From NCBI RefSeq assembly GCF_003600625.1, contig NZ_CP032489.1:4030001-4094000 (forward strand): a DNA stretch of 64,000 bases, given 5' to 3'. Made by a program: the position numbers and the translations under genes. The notes beneath the pieces are model-generated. The model had not been told where the DNA came from. It was given only the letters and a program-made list of their open reading frames with translations, and made no database searches. The DNA comes from Arachidicoccus soli. Its GTDB lineage: Bacteria; Bacteroidota; Bacteroidia; Chitinophagales; Chitinophagaceae. This document shows, piece after piece, positions 63,354 through 64,000 of this stretch (position 1 is the stretch's first letter; each line of letters opens with the position of its first letter).

Positions 63354-64000
63354 TTATTGAATTTCTGACATAAAACTTTGTATGTCTGCATAACTTTTCT
63401 TCTCTAGGATTTGGTCTCCCTTCATCAAAAAATAGGTTGGATTGGCACGAGCTGCCGTTTTTTCAACAACGGCATCAAGCCTTAAAAGTGTGATGTTTTG
63501 CGGGAAGAGCTTAACTGCATCCCCAATCTGCGGAGAGGCTACAAAGACTTTCAAGCCTTTTGCCGTAGCGTACCCCAACATTTTATAAAAGTCTTCCTTT
63601 TGTACTTTCCATTTTTCAAAAGATTGTACGAGCACCAAAATATACATATTGGGCTGTTGCAGAATAGCCTGGGTGGAATCATTGCCTGATAATGTTTGCA
63701 GGGAGAAGTCGGTTATAGCTGGTGTGGCATTCCCTTTGCGCACCAATTTCTCGTATCGATCTACATAAGTATAACTAGAGTCAAAATCCGCCGGAAAATG
63801 ATTGGCATCAAACGCTACCGTTTTACCCGCTTTCTCATATTTAAAAGTAATAGCAAAACTGTCCGAAATGGCCCCCTTAGGAATTTTCATTTCTTCTAAT
63901 AAGTGATTGCCCTGTTTGTAGGCTAGGCAATCTAAAACAGGCAGATGTTCTAAGGTGTAAGCCTGCAGGCCCACAGCTACAAATATACTTAAGAGCAATA
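63354..64000 (-). CDS. BT_3928-like protein, C-terminal part only
   Basis: The frame is open from the window edge; the true start lies outside. The visible 214-plus residues begin in a hydrophobic segment (LLSIFVAVGLQAYTLEHLPVLDCLAYKQGNHL) and go on with an extracytoplasmic region and a thioredoxin-like end (MYILVLVQSFEKWKVQKEDFYKMLGYATAKGLKVFVASP, then ARANPTYFLMKGDQILEKKSYADIQSFM). This matches the second half of Bacteroidota proteins with an N-terminal DoxX-like domain. It lies three bases before the DCC gene on the same strand, so the two are likely co-transcribed. Confidence 0.7.
   Translation of the reverse strand, partial: LLLSIFVAVGLQAYTLEHLPVLDCLAYKQGNHLLEEMKIPKGAISDSFAITFKYEKAGKTVAFDANHFPADFDSSYTYVDRYEKLVRKGNATPAITDFSLQTLSGNDSTQAILQQPNMYILVLVQSFEKWKVQKEDFYKMLGYATAKGLKVFVASPQIGDAVKLFPQNITLLRLDAVVEKTAARANPTYFLMKGDQILEKKSYADIQSFMSEIQ

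Noticed and set aside
1-64000. CRISPR array or rRNA genes
   Set aside because: No regularly spaced direct repeats and no rRNA-like sequence was seen.

Overview
The window looks like chromosomal DNA of a Bacteroidota bacterium, most likely of the Chitinophagaceae type. It has two SusC/SusD outer-membrane pairs, M1 peptidase and DUF3108 proteins, futalosine-route menaquinone synthesis (MqnD), many TAnnTTTG minus-7 promoter elements, almost no Shine-Dalgarno sequences, and AT-rich, short intergenic DNA. The genus cannot be fixed from the sequence alone.

Layout. 1-1150: an accessory edge abutting tRNA-Leu(GAG), with an MNT/HEPN toxin-antitoxin-type pair and a stub of a tyrosine recombinase. 1257-4574: acyl-CoA synthetase, a small membrane protein and purD. 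4663-6655: a class C group II intron with its maturase, sitting directly behind the terminator of tRNA-Glu(TTC). 7033-16183: gap, DUF1697, lipid kinase, chromate transporter, nadD, feoA, ybeY, mnmG, a secreted protein and nadA. A perfect parS palindrome lies between ybeY and mnmG, and a DnaA-box-rich gap (about 16240-16545) between nadA and nuoA is a candidate oriC. 16665-25429: nuoA alone, a TPR protein, a PstS-like lipoprotein, hemL, a TMEM175 channel, zapA, a coiled-coil partner and pheT. 25679-35473: M1 peptidase, a SusC-SusD-lipoprotein-lipoprotein operon and ftsE. 35869-44510: rlpA, gcvT and a haem cluster read hemA-hemC-hemD-hemE-[AbiEii-type pair]-hemF-hemB. 44804-51342: a ROK regulator followed by a second SusC/SusD pair. 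51440-56621: two small secreted proteins, tgt, a CT398 zinc-ribbon protein, Nif3 and mqnD. 56871-58449: a marR-yceI-FMN reductase unit with a shared operator-like motif. 58530-64000: PurF-type amidotransferase, ruvC, flippase-like protein, DUF3108, DCC protein and a partial BT_3928-like protein.

How it fits together. HemA and HemL make 5-aminolevulinate; HemB, HemC, HemD and HemE carry it to coproporphyrinogen III, and HemF oxidises that to protoporphyrinogen. PurD and PurF serve purine synthesis, NadA and NadD serve NAD synthesis. The SusCD units import unknown substrates, since no glycoside hydrolase lies beside either.

Most notable: the oriC/parS pair, the group IIC intron at a tRNA terminator, the two nucleotidyltransferase-type TA modules (one inside the haem operon with a changed metal-binding motif), and the repeated MarR operator. 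I did not find a convincing wholly new system.
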